From Flintibacter sp. KGMB00164 (GTDB lineage Bacteria > Bacillota > Clostridia > Oscillospirales > Oscillospiraceae), in NCBI RefSeq assembly GCF_008727735.1, contig NZ_CP044227.1, forward strand, positions 2,553,001-2,617,000: a stretch of 64,000 bases of DNA. The letters are read 5' to 3'. Below are positions 1 to 8,263 of this stretch, piece after piece. Below the pieces are notes generated by a model that was not told the origin of the DNA, did no database searches, and worked only from the letters and a program-made list of their open reading frames with translations. Within the stretch, counting starts at the first letter, position 1, and every line of letters begins with the position of its first letter. A program made the position numbers and the translations under genes.

Positions 1-196
1 CACGCTTCTGCTCGTCGGACAGGACGCTGTAAGCCTCGTTCACTTCCTTGAACTTGGCCTCTGCCTCCTTGTCGCCGGGGTTCATATCGGGGTGATATTT
101 TTTGGCCAACTTCCGGTAGGCCTTTTTAATCTCATCGTCGGAGGCGCCTTTGCTTACGCCCAGCACCTCGTAATAATCTCGTTTCTGTTCTGGCAT
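1..196 (-). CDS. dnaJ: Chaperone DnaJ, N-terminal part (cut by window edge)
   Basis: The first 65 codons of the Hsp40 co-chaperone that stimulates DnaK ATPase and delivers unfolded clients. Translating from the ATG at 196-194 gives a classic J domain: [19 protein letters not shown], then helix II with [14 protein letters not shown] and the invariant HPD loop near residue 37, followed by [14 protein letters not shown]. The gene runs off the left edge, so the Gly/Phe, zinc-finger and C-terminal domains are not visible. It is the last visible gene of the hrcA-grpE-dnaK-dnaJ operon. About 210 bases separate it from dnaK and carry one copy of a repeat. Confidence 0.95.
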   Translation of the reverse strand, partial: MPEQKRDYYEVLGVSKGASDDEIKKAYRKLAKKYHPDMNPGDKEAEAKFKEVNEAYSVLSDEQKR

Positions 197-239
197 ATGG
201 TTCACCAACTTTACAAGTGGAGTTATGAACATGGGAAAT

Positions 240-258
240 GGCGGGGGCATCCCCCGCC
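240..258. other. Short perfect hairpin in the dnaK-dnaJ spacer
   Basis: GGCGGGGG and CCCCCGCC pair around a CAT loop. No U-run follows on the minus strand, so it is more likely an mRNA-stability or processing element than a terminator. Confidence 0.45.
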
Positions 259-267
259 TTTCCCTTC

Positions 268-404
268 ATTGTCACGCTACGGATTGGGCACACGGCCGGG
301 TCGCTTTCACTCCGTCTCCGGACGCAAACAGCCGTATGTCTTCCGGCTTGGTTTGCATCCGTCGCTGCGCTCCAAGCTCCCCTGTGTGCCTATCCTTCGC
401 GCTT
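268..404. repeat. Intergenic repeat, copy A (dnaK-dnaJ spacer)
   Basis: This 137-base block matches the block at 2329-2462 at both ends. The left end reads GTCACGCT(A/G)CGGATTGG and then CGGCCGGGTCGCTTTC. The right end reads GCTGCGCTCCAAGCTCCCCT and then CTATCCT(T/C)CGCGCTT. The central part is diverged. It has no credible reading frame of its own. Both copies sit in spacers immediately flanking dnaK, in the same orientation. Confidence 0.7.
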
Positions 405-409
405 ATTTC

Positions 410-2269
410 TTACTTCTTGTCGTCATCCACGACAGTGTAGTCCGCGTCCACTACGTCATCGCCGCCGTTGCTGCCGCCGGCCTGGCCGCCGCCGAAGTTG
501 GCGCCGCCCATGTCAGGGCCGGGACCAGCCTGGCCGCCCTGCTGCTGGTAGAGCTTCTCGCTGACCGCGTAGAAAGCCTTCTGCAGCTCCTCGGTGGCGT
601 TCTTGATGGCCTCGGTGTCGGAGCCCTTCAGGGTCTCCTTCAGCTTGCCCAGAGCGCTCTCGATGTTGGAGCGGTCGCCGGCGTCCATCTTGCCGCCCAT
701 CTCCTCCAGGGCCTTCTCGGTCTGGAAGACCATCTGGTCGGCCTGGTTGCGGGTATCGGCAGCCTCGCGCTGCTTCTTGTCCTCGGCGGCAAACTGCTCA
801 GCCTCACGCACGGCCTTATCAATGTCGTCCTTGGACATGTTGGTGGAGGAGGTGATGGTGATGTGCTGCTCCTTGCCGGTGCCCAGGTCCTTGGCGGACA
901 CGTTCACGATGCCGTTGGCGTCGATGTCGAAGGTAACCTCGATCTGAGGCACGCCGCGGCGGGCGGGAGCGATTCCGTCTAGATTGAAGCGGCCCAAAGT
1001 CTTGTTGTACTGAGCCATCTCACGCTCGCCCTGGAGTACGTGGACCTCAACGGAGGTCTGGTTGTCCGCGGCGGTGGTGAAGGTCTGGCTCTTCTTCACG
1101 GGGATGGTGGTGTTGCGCTCAATGAGCTTGGTCATCACGCCGCCCATGGTCTCAATGCCCAAGGACAGGGGGGTGACGTCCAGCAGCAGCAGGTCCTTCA
1201 CGTCGCCGGTGAACACGCCGCCCTGCAGGGCCGCGCCCAGAGCCACGCACTCGTCGGGGTTGATGCCCTTGAAGCCTTCCTTACCGGTGAGCTTCTTGAC
1301 CATCTCCTGGACCGCGGGGATACGGCTGGAGCCGCCCACCATCAGGACCTTGGAGATGTCGTTGCCGCTCAGGCCAGCGTCGCCCATGGCCTGACGCACA
1401 GGACCGGCAGTGGCCTCCACCAGGTGAGCAGTGAGCTGGTCAAACTTGGCGCGGCTCAGAGTCAGATCCAGGTGCTTAGGACCGGTAGCGTCGGCGGTGA
1501 TATAGGGCAGGTTGATGTTGGTGGAGGTGACGCCGGACAGCTCGATCTTAGCCTTCTCAGCGGCCTCCTTCAGGCGCTGCATGGCAACCTTGTCGCCGGT
1601 CAGGTCGATGCCCTCGGCCTTCTTGAACTCAGCGGCCATCCAGTCCATCACGCACTTATCGAAGTCATCGCCGCCCAGACGGTTGTTACCGGCAGTGGCC
1701 AGAACCTCGATGACGCCGTCGTCGATGTCCAGGATGGACACGTCGAAGGTGCCGCCGCCCAGGTCGTACACCATGACCTTCTGAGCGGTCTCCTTATCCA
1801 CACCGTAGGCCAGAGCGGCAGCGGTGGGCTCGTTGATGATACGCTTGACCTCCAGGCCGGCGATCTTGCCGGCGTCCTTGGTGGCCTGACGCTGAGCGTC
1901 GGTGAAGTAAGCGGGGACGGTGATGACGGCCTCGGAGACGGTCTGGCCCAGATAGGCCTCGGCGTCAGCCTTCAGCTTCTGAAGGATCATGGCGCTGATC
2001 TCCTGAGGAGTGTACTTCTTGCCGTCGATGTCCACCTTATAGTCGGTGCCCATCTCACGCTTGATGGAGATAACGGTGCGGTCGGGGTTGGTGATAGCCT
2101 GGCGCTTGGCCACCTGGCCCACCATACGCTCGCCATCCTTGGAAAAAGCCACCACAGAAGGAGTGGTGCGGTTGCCTTCGGCGTTGGGGATAACGACGGC
2201 GTCGCCGCCCTCCATAACCGCCACGCAGCTGTTAGTCGTACCTAAGTCAATACCAATGATCTTGGACAT
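410..2269 (-). CDS. dnaK: Molecular chaperone DnaK (Hsp70)
   Basis: ATP-dependent Hsp70 chaperone of the cytosol, working with DnaJ and GrpE. The 619 residues are the normal length. The N-terminal phosphate loop [18 protein letters not shown], the [14 protein letters not shown] motif and [10 protein letters not shown] mark the nucleotide-binding domain (about 1-360). The linker [13 protein letters not shown] leads to the substrate-binding domain and a helical lid. The end is a Gly/Asn-rich disordered tail closing with acidic residues and Lys-Lys. The start has an AGGAGG ribosome site 7 bases upstream. It is third in the operon after hrcA and grpE, and controlled by HrcA at the upstream CIRCE. 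Confidence 0.98.
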   Translation of the reverse strand: MSKIIGIDLGTTNSCVAVMEGGDAVVIPNAEGNRTTPSVVAFSKDGERMVGQVAKRQAITNPDRTVISIKREMGTDYKVDIDGKKYTPQEISAMILQKLKADAEAYLGQTVSEAVITVPAYFTDAQRQATKDAGKIAGLEVKRIINEPTAAALAYGVDKETAQKVMVYDLGGGTFDVSILDIDDGVIEVLATAGNNRLGGDDFDKCVMDWMAAEFKKAEGIDLTGDKVAMQRLKEAAEKAKIELSGVTSTNINLPYITADATGPKHLDLTLSRAKFDQLTAHLVEATAGPVRQAMGDAGLSGNDISKVLMVGGSSRIPAVQEMVKKLTGKEGFKGINPDECVALGAALQGGVFTGDVKDLLLLDVTPLSLGIETMGGVMTKLIERNTTIPVKKSQTFTTAADNQTSVEVHVLQGEREMAQYNKTLGRFNLDGIAPARRGVPQIEVTFDIDANGIVNVSAKDLGTGKEQHITITSSTNMSKDDIDKAVREAEQFAAEDKKQREAADTRNQADQMVFQTEKALEEMGGKMDAGDRSNIESALGKLKETLKGSDTEAIKNATEELQKAFYAVSEKLYQQQGGQAGPGPDMGGANFGGGQAGGSNGGDDVVDADYTVVDDDKK

Positions 2270-2328
2270 AATGTGTTTCCTCCTAATATATGAAAAGATT
2301 GTTGTTTACAAAAATTTATAAGGGTTAT

Positions 2329-2462
2329 ATTGTCACGCTGCGGATTGGACGCGCGGCCGGGTCGCTTTCGCTCCGTCTCGGGCTGGTCTCCGGGCCGCCC
2401 TGCGGCCCTGCGCTCGCCCTCGCTGCGCTCCAAGCTCCCCTGCGCGTCTATCCTCCGCGCTT
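2329..2462. repeat. Intergenic repeat, copy B (grpE-dnaK spacer)
   Basis: Second copy of the block at 268-404, same orientation, 134 bases. It occupies most of the gap between the grpE stop and the dnaK ribosome site. Its centre holds extra GC-rich self-complementary sequence (GGGCCGCCC-type) absent from copy A. Confidence 0.7.
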
Positions 2463-2466
2463 CGTA

Positions 2467-3051
2467 TCAGTTAGCCACCTTAACCATGGCAAACCGGATG
2501 ACCTTGTCGCCCAGCTGGAAGCCGGCCTGGAACACGTCGCAGACGGTGTTCTCGCCGAAGTTCTCATCCTCCACATGCATCACGGCATTGTGCAGGTTGG
2601 GATCAAAGGTCTGGCCCAGAGCGGGGATTTCGGTGATGCCCAGCTTTTCCAGCACGGTCTTGAGCTGGGTCATGGTCATCTCCACGCCCTTCTTAAAGGC
2701 CTCGTCGGCGGTTTCCTGCTTGAGAGCCCGCTCCAGATTGTCGTACACCGGCAGGAAGGCCACAGCCGCATCCGCTTTGGCGTCGTTCCAGATGGAGTCC
2801 TTCTCCTTGGCGGTACGGCGGCGGTAGTTGTCATACTCGGCGGCCAGACGCAGGTATTTGTCCTCCTGCTGGGCCACCTGATCCTTCAGGGACTCCAGCT
2901 CAGTGAGGAGGGGATCGGCGCTCTCGCTCTGAGCCTCGCCCTGGGGCTGGGTCTGCTCGGCCTGGGGTTCGGTCTGAACCTCAGCCTGCTGCTCCACCGG
3001 CTCCTGCTGCTCCGGAGCGGTCTGCTCCGCCTTATTTTCTTTCTTGCTCAT
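2467..3051 (-). CDS. grpE: Nucleotide exchange factor GrpE
   Basis: Homodimeric exchange factor that releases ADP from DnaK. The 194 residues begin with an acidic, Gln/Glu-rich disordered segment (about 1-50). A long coiled coil follows (LESLKDQVAQQEDKYLRLAAEYDNYRRR is its hallmark region), then the C-terminal beta domain containing FDPNLHNAVMHVED and ending near GFQLGDKVIRFAMVKVAN. The ATG at 3051 has AGGAGG about 11 bases upstream. It lies 15 bases after hrcA, so the two are co-transcribed. Confidence 0.97.
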   Translation of the reverse strand: MSKKENKAEQTAPEQQEPVEQQAEVQTEPQAEQTQPQGEAQSESADPLLTELESLKDQVAQQEDKYLRLAAEYDNYRRRTAKEKDSIWNDAKADAAVAFLPVYDNLERALKQETADEAFKKGVEMTMTQLKTVLEKLGITEIPALGQTFDPNLHNAVMHVEDENFGENTVCDVFQAGFQLGDKVIRFAMVKVAN

Positions 3052-3066
3052 GAACTAATGTTCCTC

Positions 3067-4128
3067 CTATTCCTGGTCGTTCCCGTCGCCGGGGGGAAGC
3101 TCCCCCTTGCCGAACATCCGGGTCAGGCTGTCGGCGAAATAGGACAGGCGGGCGGTCACCTTGGCGTAGTCCATCCGGGTGGGTCCTACCACCCCGATGA
3201 CGCCCCGCATATTATCTCCAATGTCATAGCTGGCCATGACCACGCTGGTATCCTTCAGCGCCTCGCTGACGTTTTCCGGCCCGATGAGAATATTCATATT
3301 CTGGCCGTTCTCCATGGATACCGGCAGCTTGGACCCCTCCTGGTTTTCCGCCAGGTAGGTCATCAGAGGCTTGGCCTTGTCCAGACTGCGGTACTCAGGG
3401 TGTTCCAGCAGATGGGTGATCCCCGAGGTGTGAATGGTCTGGCTGCGCTGCTCCTGAAGCACCTCGATGGCGTACTGCACTACCATGGAGATCAGGTTGA
3501 ATGCCCCGGGTGCGGAACGGGTCTCCATCTTGTCCAGGGTCTGTTCCATCTCCTCCACGGTCAGACCTACAAAGGAGCTGTTCAAAACGGTGGACAGCAG
3601 CTGCAGCTGGGTGTCGGAGAGCTCATCGGACAGGTGGATGAGCTTGTTGCGCACCACCGAGTTGTCGGTCATCACCACAGCGATAAAGGCGTTTTCCTCT
3701 ACCATCAGCAGGTCGTACCGCTTTACCGTCACCCGCTGCTTGGGCTGGGCCATGGTAAAGACGGGGTAGTCGCTGATCTGGGAGAGCACCTTGCCCGCCC
3801 GGTCGATGACCCGGTCCAGCTCCTCCATTTTCAGGTTCAGCGCGTCGTTGATGCGCTGGGTCTCCTGCATGGTCAGCTGGTGCTCACCCATGAGCTCGTT
3901 GACGTAGAGCCGGTAGCCCATGGGGGACGGAATCCGTCCGGCCGAGGTGTGGGGCTGCTCCAGATAGCCCAGTTCGGTGAGGTCGGCCATCTCATTTCGT
4001 ATGGTGGCGGTGGAGATGTCCAGTCCGGCCTGCTCTGCCACGGCCTTGGAACCTACCGGTTCCGCGGTGGAGATATAGATCTCAACAATGGCCCGCAGGA
4101 TTCGCTTTTTTCGATTGGTCAGCTCCAT
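3067..4128 (-). CDS. hrcA: Heat-inducible transcription repressor HrcA
   Basis: Repressor of class I heat-shock genes; binds CIRCE and is kept active by GroE in the Bacillus model. I place the start at the ATG at 4128 (MELTNRKKRIL), 353 residues, because GGAGG lies 7 bases upstream. A longer reading from 4164 would begin inside the CIRCE operator. The N-terminal winged helix includes AEPVGSKAVAEQAGLDIS and ATIRNEMADLTELGYLEQPH. A GAF-like middle and dimerisation region follow. First gene of the operon, autoregulated by the adjacent operator. Confidence 0.97.
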   Translation of the reverse strand: MELTNRKKRILRAIVEIYISTAEPVGSKAVAEQAGLDISTATIRNEMADLTELGYLEQPHTSAGRIPSPMGYRLYVNELMGEHQLTMQETQRINDALNLKMEELDRVIDRAGKVLSQISDYPVFTMAQPKQRVTVKRYDLLMVEENAFIAVVMTDNSVVRNKLIHLSDELSDTQLQLLSTVLNSSFVGLTVEEMEQTLDKMETRSAPGAFNLISMVVQYAIEVLQEQRSQTIHTSGITHLLEHPEYRSLDKAKPLMTYLAENQEGSKLPVSMENGQNMNILIGPENVSEALKDTSVVMASYDIGDNMRGVIGVVGPTRMDYAKVTARLSYFADSLTRMFGKGELPPGDGNDQE

Positions 4129-4157
4129 ACTCTCGCCTCCATTTCTCTTTCTATGTT

Positions 4158-4184
4158 TTAGCACTCATTCTCCTTGAGTGCTAA
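4158..4184. promoter_or_regulatory. CIRCE operator
   Basis: A perfect TTAGCACTC - 9 bases - GAGTGCTAA inverted repeat, the exact HrcA-binding consensus. It lies between the promoter at 4189-4217 and the hrcA ribosome site, so HrcA would block transcription of its own operon. Confidence 0.97.
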
Positions 4185-4188
4185 AGAT

Positions 4189-4217
4189 AATGTACCACCC
4201 ACCTGCAAGATTGTCAA
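4189..4217 (-). promoter_or_regulatory. Promoter of the hrcA-grpE-dnaK-dnaJ operon
   Basis: On the minus strand, TTGACA (4217-4212) and TACATT (4194-4189) are separated by 17 bases, immediately upstream of CIRCE. This is the typical vegetative sigma-A arrangement. Confidence 0.85.
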
Positions 4218-4244
4218 TAGGTACTTTATGAATTTATTTTAAAC

Positions 4245-4280
4245 AAAAAAAGCCCGGCATTTCTTTGCAGAAATGCCGGG
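4245..4280 (-). terminator. Terminator of the aromatic superoperon
   Basis: An 11-bp stem, CCCGGCATTTC with GAAATGCCGGG, has a 6-base loop and is followed on the minus strand by seven T residues. It lies 17 bases past the aroQ stop. Confidence 0.93.
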
Positions 4281-4296
4281 ATACTGCTAATTTGAC

Positions 4297-4728
4297 TTAC
4301 CGTTGTTTCCCAGTCAGATATTGAATGGCGGCCCGGTACCCCTCAAAGCCCATGCCGATAAAGGACTTCTCACAGGCCATCCCCGCATAGGAGATGTGCC
4401 GGAACTCCTCCCGGGCGTTCACATCGGACAGGTGGACCTCCACCGCAGGCAGGCCCACCGCCTTCAGGGCATCCAGAATGGCCACGCTGGTGTGAGTGTA
4501 GGCAGCGGGGTTAATGACGATGCCATCCATCTTCCCATAGGCCCACTGGATTTTATCCACAATGGCCCCCTCGTGGTTGGACTGGAACAGCTCCACCTGA
4601 GCACCGCACTCGTCTGCCGCCTGGTGAATAAAGGTCTCCAGGGCGGCAAAGTCCTGCTTGCCATAGATATCGGGTTCCCGAATGCCCAGCATATTAAGGT
4701 TGGGGCCGTTGATGACCAGAATTTTCAT
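4297..4728 (-). CDS. aroQ: Type II 3-dehydroquinate dehydratase
   Basis: Converts 3-dehydroquinate to 3-dehydroshikimate, the third shikimate-pathway step, as a dodecamer. At 143 residues it is the usual size for the type II enzyme. Visible motifs are INGPNLNMLG with the catalytic loop at the N terminus, SNHEGAIVDKI, INPAAYTHTSVAILDAL with the catalytic region, and EVHLSDVNAREEFRH. It overlaps the aroE-aroK stop by 4 bases (ATGA), so it is translationally coupled. It is the last gene of the superoperon, just before the terminator. Confidence 0.97.
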   Translation of the reverse strand: MKILVINGPNLNMLGIREPDIYGKQDFAALETFIHQAADECGAQVELFQSNHEGAIVDKIQWAYGKMDGIVINPAAYTHTSVAILDALKAVGLPAVEVHLSDVNAREEFRHISYAGMACEKSFIGMGFEGYRAAIQYLTGKQR

Positions 4729-5948
4729 CCCATCACCTTCCTGATGATCTCGTCCACGGTATCTTCCACCGTGCCGTTGTTGTCCACCGTCACCTGGGCC
4801 ATAGCCTCATAGAGGGGCGCCCGGCGGCGGTAGAGCTCCTCCCGGGGCACGCTCTGGGAGACAGGCCGGCCGTCGGTGGGCAGCTTATGAAGGTCTCGGC
4901 GCAGCCAGACCACCACGGAATTTTCCTCCATGGGGTCCCGGTTCTCCGGCCGGGTCACGATACCCCCTCCGGCGGAGATGACCTGACCGGACTCCTTGGC
5001 GATCTGAGCCAGAGCCCGGTGCTCCCGGACCCGGAACCCCTCCTCCCCTTCGCTGGCAAAGATGTGGGGGATGGAGCAGCCCGCCTCTTCTATGATCTTC
5101 TCGTCCACATCGGCCAGAGGGCGGCTCAGCCGCTGGGCCAGCGCCTTGCCAATGGTGGTCTTGCCGCAGCCGGGCATGCCGATGAGGAGGATGTTTTTCG
5201 TCTCCCGCTCCAGCTTGGCCGTGATATCCGCCACCAATTCGTCGGGCAGCTTTTTGCCCTGGAACCGCTCGGAGGCCGCCTTGGCCTGGGCCACCAGCAT
5301 CCCCAGGCCGTTGCCCCAGATGAGCCCCCGGCGCTGTGCCTGGAGGAGCAGCTGGGTTTTCGAGGGGTTATAAATGAGGTCAAAGACACCCTCACACTGG
5401 GGGAACTGGTCCAAATCCACGGGGGAAACTCCGTTGTTCGGGTACATACCCACGGGAGTGGCGTTAACGATGATCTGGGCGTCAGCGTGGCGGTCCAGAT
5501 TCTGATAGTTATTCTCTCCAGAACGGGAGATGGTAACGACCTCCCTTGCCCCCAGCTCGGAGAGCACCGCCCGCACCGTAAGGGAGGCTCCGCCGCTGCC
5601 CAGCACCAGGGCTTTCCGGCCCTCTACCTGGGCTCCGGCGGACTTTAACAGGTACAGAAAGCCATCGTAGTCGGTGTTGTCCCCCAGCAAGGTGCCGTCG
5701 GGGCGGCGGAGGATGGTATTTACGCTGCCGATGCGCCGGGCGGCCGGGGTGAGCTCGGCACAGTACTCCATCACCGTCTTTTTATAGGGTATGGTGACGT
5801 TAAGGCCGTGAAACTCCCCCTTGCGCAGGAAGTCCCCCACCTCCTCCGGCTCCAGAGGGAAGAGCCGGTAGGAGTAGTTCCCCAGCAGGCTGTGGATTTT
5901 TGGGGAAAAGCTGTGGCCCAGCTTGCGGCCGATGAGCCCACAGTCCAT
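4725..5948 (-). CDS. aroE: Shikimate dehydrogenase - shikimate kinase fusion
   Basis: One continuous 407-residue frame joins two consecutive enzymes. Residues 1 to about 245 are shikimate dehydrogenase: GRKLGHSFSPKIH, the VTIPYKK catalytic Lys (about K56), GDNTDYDG with the catalytic Asp (about D93), the VLGSGGASLTVRA nucleotide loop, and NATPVGMYP. Residues from about 252 to 407 are shikimate kinase (AroK): Walker A GMPGCGKTT (about 257-265), ADVDEKIIEEAGCSIPHIF, the SAGGGIV shikimate-binding loop, and the RRAPLYEAMA region. The fusion would reduce dehydroshikimate and then phosphorylate shikimate. No internal start with a good ribosome site was seen at the junction. Confidence 0.94.
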   Translation of the reverse strand: MDCGLIGRKLGHSFSPKIHSLLGNYSYRLFPLEPEEVGDFLRKGEFHGLNVTIPYKKTVMEYCAELTPAARRIGSVNTILRRPDGTLLGDNTDYDGFLYLLKSAGAQVEGRKALVLGSGGASLTVRAVLSELGAREVVTISRSGENNYQNLDRHADAQIIVNATPVGMYPNNGVSPVDLDQFPQCEGVFDLIYNPSKTQLLLQAQRRGLIWGNGLGMLVAQAKAASERFQGKKLPDELVADITAKLERETKNILLIGMPGCGKTTIGKALAQRLSRPLADVDEKIIEEAGCSIPHIFASEGEEGFRVREHRALAQIAKESGQVISAGGGIVTRPENRDPMEENSVVVWLRRDLHKLPTDGRPVSQSVPREELYRRRAPLYEAMAQVTVDNNGTVEDTVDEIIRKVMG

Positions 5949-7102
5949 CAGCAGATCACCTCATTGTAAGTGCCCAAATAGCGGAAGTGCTCGCTCTCCT
6001 CCTCCAGGTCCCGGAAGATACGCTCCATCTCGGGGGCATACACGGAGCACTCCAGGTCGAAGTAGAACATGAACTCAAACTCCCGGTCAGGGAGAGGACG
6101 ACTCTCCAGCTTGCGCAGGTTGATGCCCAGGGCGTAGAACTTGGAGAGGACATTATAAAGGGCGCCGGGCTTGTGGGGCAGGGTCATCATCAGAGAGGTG
6201 CGGTCGGCCCCGGGATAGATCTCGGGATTCTTGGAGATGCAGATGAAGCGGGTGTAGTTGTTGTCCTGGTCCTGGACGTTCTGCTCCAGGAGGTTGAGAC
6301 CGTAGAGCTCGCCGCAGAAGCGGGAGGACAGGGCGGCCACATCCCGGCGCTCCGACTGGGCCACCATCTGGGCGGCCAAGGCGGTGTTCTCCACCACGGT
6401 GACCTTCACGCCCTTCAGGGTGGACAGGTAACCGGCACACTGGCTGATGGCCTGCTGGTGGGAGAAGATCTCCTTGATGTCCTCCTTTTTCACCCCGTGT
6501 TTGCACAGCAGGTTGTGGCTCACCTTCAGGCGGGCGGAGCGGACGATGGAGAAGTTGTGCTTGGTCATCAGGTCGTAGATGGCGTTGACGGAACCGGCGG
6601 TGCTGTTCTCGATGGGCAGCACGCCGTACTGGCACATGCCGCTCTCCACCGCCTTGAAGACGTGCTCAAAGGTATTGAAGTAGAGGATGGTCGGAGCCTT
6701 GAAGATGCTGTCGCAGGCGATCTGGGAGTAGGCGCCCTCCACGCCCTGGCAGGCCACGGTAGCCCGCTGGGGGAAGAGGTCGGGGGTGGTATCCAGGGCC
6801 TTGCGGATGGTCTCATACACCTTGGAGGTCACACCGGAGCAGGCGTTCTGGTAGGAGCGTCCGGCGGCCAGGATGGTGCGGTACACCGACTGGGTGTAGT
6901 CGGCCAGCTCTTCCCCGGCCTGCTCGCCCACCTTGCCCAGCAGGGCGCGCTCCCGGCCTGCGTCCAGGGTGGGCAGGCCGTTTGCCTGCTTATAGGCGGC
7001 CACCTCTTTGGAGACCTCCATACGCTGCTTGAACAGGTCCACCATCTGCTGGTCGATGGCGTCAATTCTCTCTCTCAGATCCTTCAGTTCTTCCATCTTC
7101 AA
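5948..7102 (-). CDS. pheA: Bifunctional chorismate mutase / prephenate dehydratase (P-protein)
   Basis: Committed enzyme of phenylalanine synthesis: chorismate to prephenate to phenylpyruvate. The 384 residues divide into an AroQ-type chorismate mutase helix bundle (about 1-85, LRERIDAIDQQMVDLFKQRM), prephenate dehydratase (about 113-290, ACQGVEGAYSQIA, VLPIENSTAGSVNAIYDLM and the NYTRF catalytic motif), and a C-terminal ACT domain with HKPGALYNVL and the ESRP motif typical of Phe-sensing ACT domains. So enzyme-level feedback by Phe is expected. Its stop shares one base with the aroE-aroK start. It lies downstream of aroC, with a palindromic repeat between them. Confidence 0.97.
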   Translation of the reverse strand: MKMEELKDLRERIDAIDQQMVDLFKQRMEVSKEVAAYKQANGLPTLDAGRERALLGKVGEQAGEELADYTQSVYRTILAAGRSYQNACSGVTSKVYETIRKALDTTPDLFPQRATVACQGVEGAYSQIACDSIFKAPTILYFNTFEHVFKAVESGMCQYGVLPIENSTAGSVNAIYDLMTKHNFSIVRSARLKVSHNLLCKHGVKKEDIKEIFSHQQAISQCAGYLSTLKGVKVTVVENTALAAQMVAQSERRDVAALSSRFCGELYGLNLLEQNVQDQDNNYTRFICISKNPEIYPGADRTSLMMTLPHKPGALYNVLSKFYALGINLRKLESRPLPDREFEFMFYFDLECSVYAPEMERIFRDLEEESEHFRYLGTYNEVIC

Positions 7103-7143
7103 TCACTCCTTACCAATGGGTGCAATATTCTATAACTTAATGT

Positions 7144-7202
7144 GGCGAAACGAAGTTTCGCCCGAAAGCTCTTTTGCTTACTTTTCTCCCGAGAAAAGTA
7201 AG
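7144..7202. repeat. Palindromic repeat (double hairpin) at the 3' end of aroC
   Basis: Contains a 12-bp perfect palindrome, CTTACTTTTCTC with GAGAAAAGTAAG (7177-7202), and a second hairpin, GGCGAAAC gaa GTTTCGCC (7144-7162). The same two-hairpin arrangement occurs at 32973-33030 and twice at 48454-48580. The aroC stop codon and its last few codons lie inside the first palindrome. Confidence 0.75.
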
Positions 7203-8263
7203 TCGGTGAGAACGAGGGCTGTGACCGCCTCTACTACGGGAACCGCCCGGGGAACGATGCAGGGGTCATGGCGGCCGGTGACCACCAGCTCCTCCACCTG
7301 CTTTTTCGACAGGCTCACCGTCTGCTGTTGCTTGGCAATGGACGGGGTGGGCTTCACCGCCAGACGGAACACCAGGGGCATCCCATTGGTAATGCCGCCT
7401 AAAATGCCTCCGGCGTGGTTGGTCTCGGTAACCAGCTTCCCGTCCTTCACGGTAAAGGGGTCGTTGTTCTCCGAACCCCGCATAGTGGCCACGCCGAAAC
7501 CCGCGCCAAACTCCACGCCCTTCACCGCCGGGATACCAAACAGGGCGGCGGCCAGACGGTTCTCCATGCCGCCGAACATGGGCTCTCCCAGCCCGGCGGG
7601 CACCCCGGTGACCAGGCATTCCACGATGCCGCCTACCGAGTCGCCCTCCTCCTTGGCCTGGAGAATGACCTTGCGCATCTGCTCCCCCGCCTTCTCGTCC
7701 AGGACAGGGAAGGGGGCCCGCTTCAGAGCGTCCAGCGTCTCCACGCTCTCCCCCATGGGGTCGAAGGGCCGGTCGGCCTCTCCGGCGATAGAAGCGATGT
7801 GGGCGGCCACCTCAATGCCCCGGCGTTTTAACATCTGGAGGCAGATGCCGCCCGCAATGCACAGGGGCGCGGTGAGGCGGCCGGAAAAGTGGCCTCCCCC
7901 CGCCACGTCCTGAAAGCCGCCGTACTTCACCTGGGCGGTAAAGTCGGCGTGGCCGGGACGGGGCTTGTCCCGGAGCTGGGCGTAGTCCTGGGAGCGGGTG
8001 TTGGTGTTTTCAATGAGGGCGGCCAGCGGAGCACCGCAGGTCACATCGTCCACCAAGCCGCTGAGAAACTGGGGCAGGTCGGCCTCCTTGCGGGGGGTGG
8101 AGGTGGCGTTTTGTCCCGGAGCCCGGCGTTTTAAGAAACGGCCCAGCTCCTCCATGTCCACCCGCTCCCCGGCGGGCAGGCCGTCCACCACTACCCCGAT
8201 GGCCGGGGAATGGGACTGTCCAAAGACGGACACGTGGATATGTTCACCCAGATATGAGGCCAT
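7178..8263 (-). CDS. aroC: Chorismate synthase
   Basis: Last step of the shikimate pathway, EPSP to chorismate, needing reduced FMN. The 361 residues start MASYLGEHIHVSVFGQSHSPAIG, the usual N-terminal signature. Others are GRLTAPLCIAGGICLQML, GDSVGGIVECLVTGVPAGLGEP, the HAGGILGGITNGMPL motif, and GRHDPCIVPRAVPVVEA near the C terminus. Ribosome site GGAGGAG lies 6 bases before the ATG. It overlaps the end of aroA by 20 bases. The final residues (LLFSGEK) are encoded by an intergenic-type palindrome, suggesting that a repeat was captured at the gene end. Confidence 0.97.
   Translation of the reverse strand: MASYLGEHIHVSVFGQSHSPAIGVVVDGLPAGERVDMEELGRFLKRRAPGQNATSTPRKEADLPQFLSGLVDDVTCGAPLAALIENTNTRSQDYAQLRDKPRPGHADFTAQVKYGGFQDVAGGGHFSGRLTAPLCIAGGICLQMLKRRGIEVAAHIASIAGEADRPFDPMGESVETLDALKRAPFPVLDEKAGEQMRKVILQAKEEGDSVGGIVECLVTGVPAGLGEPMFGGMENRLAAALFGIPAVKGVEFGAGFGVATMRGSENNDPFTVKDGKLVTETNHAGGILGGITNGMPLVFRLAVKPTPSIAKQQQTVSLSKKQVEELVVTGRHDPCIVPRAVPVVEAVTALVLTDLLFSGEK

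Noticed and set aside
2290-4161. A 623-codon open frame opposite grpE and hrcA (and similar long frames opposite dnaK, pheA, the flippase and the ABC-F gene)
   Set aside because: They run antisense to recognised genes, have no ribosome site and read as the low-complexity Gly/His/Leu-rich shadow of GC-rich codons.
7138-7205. The aroC-pheA spacer as an internal terminator
   Set aside because: The two hairpins have no U-run on the minus strand, and both genes belong to one pathway; the same hairpins recur elsewhere as a repeat.
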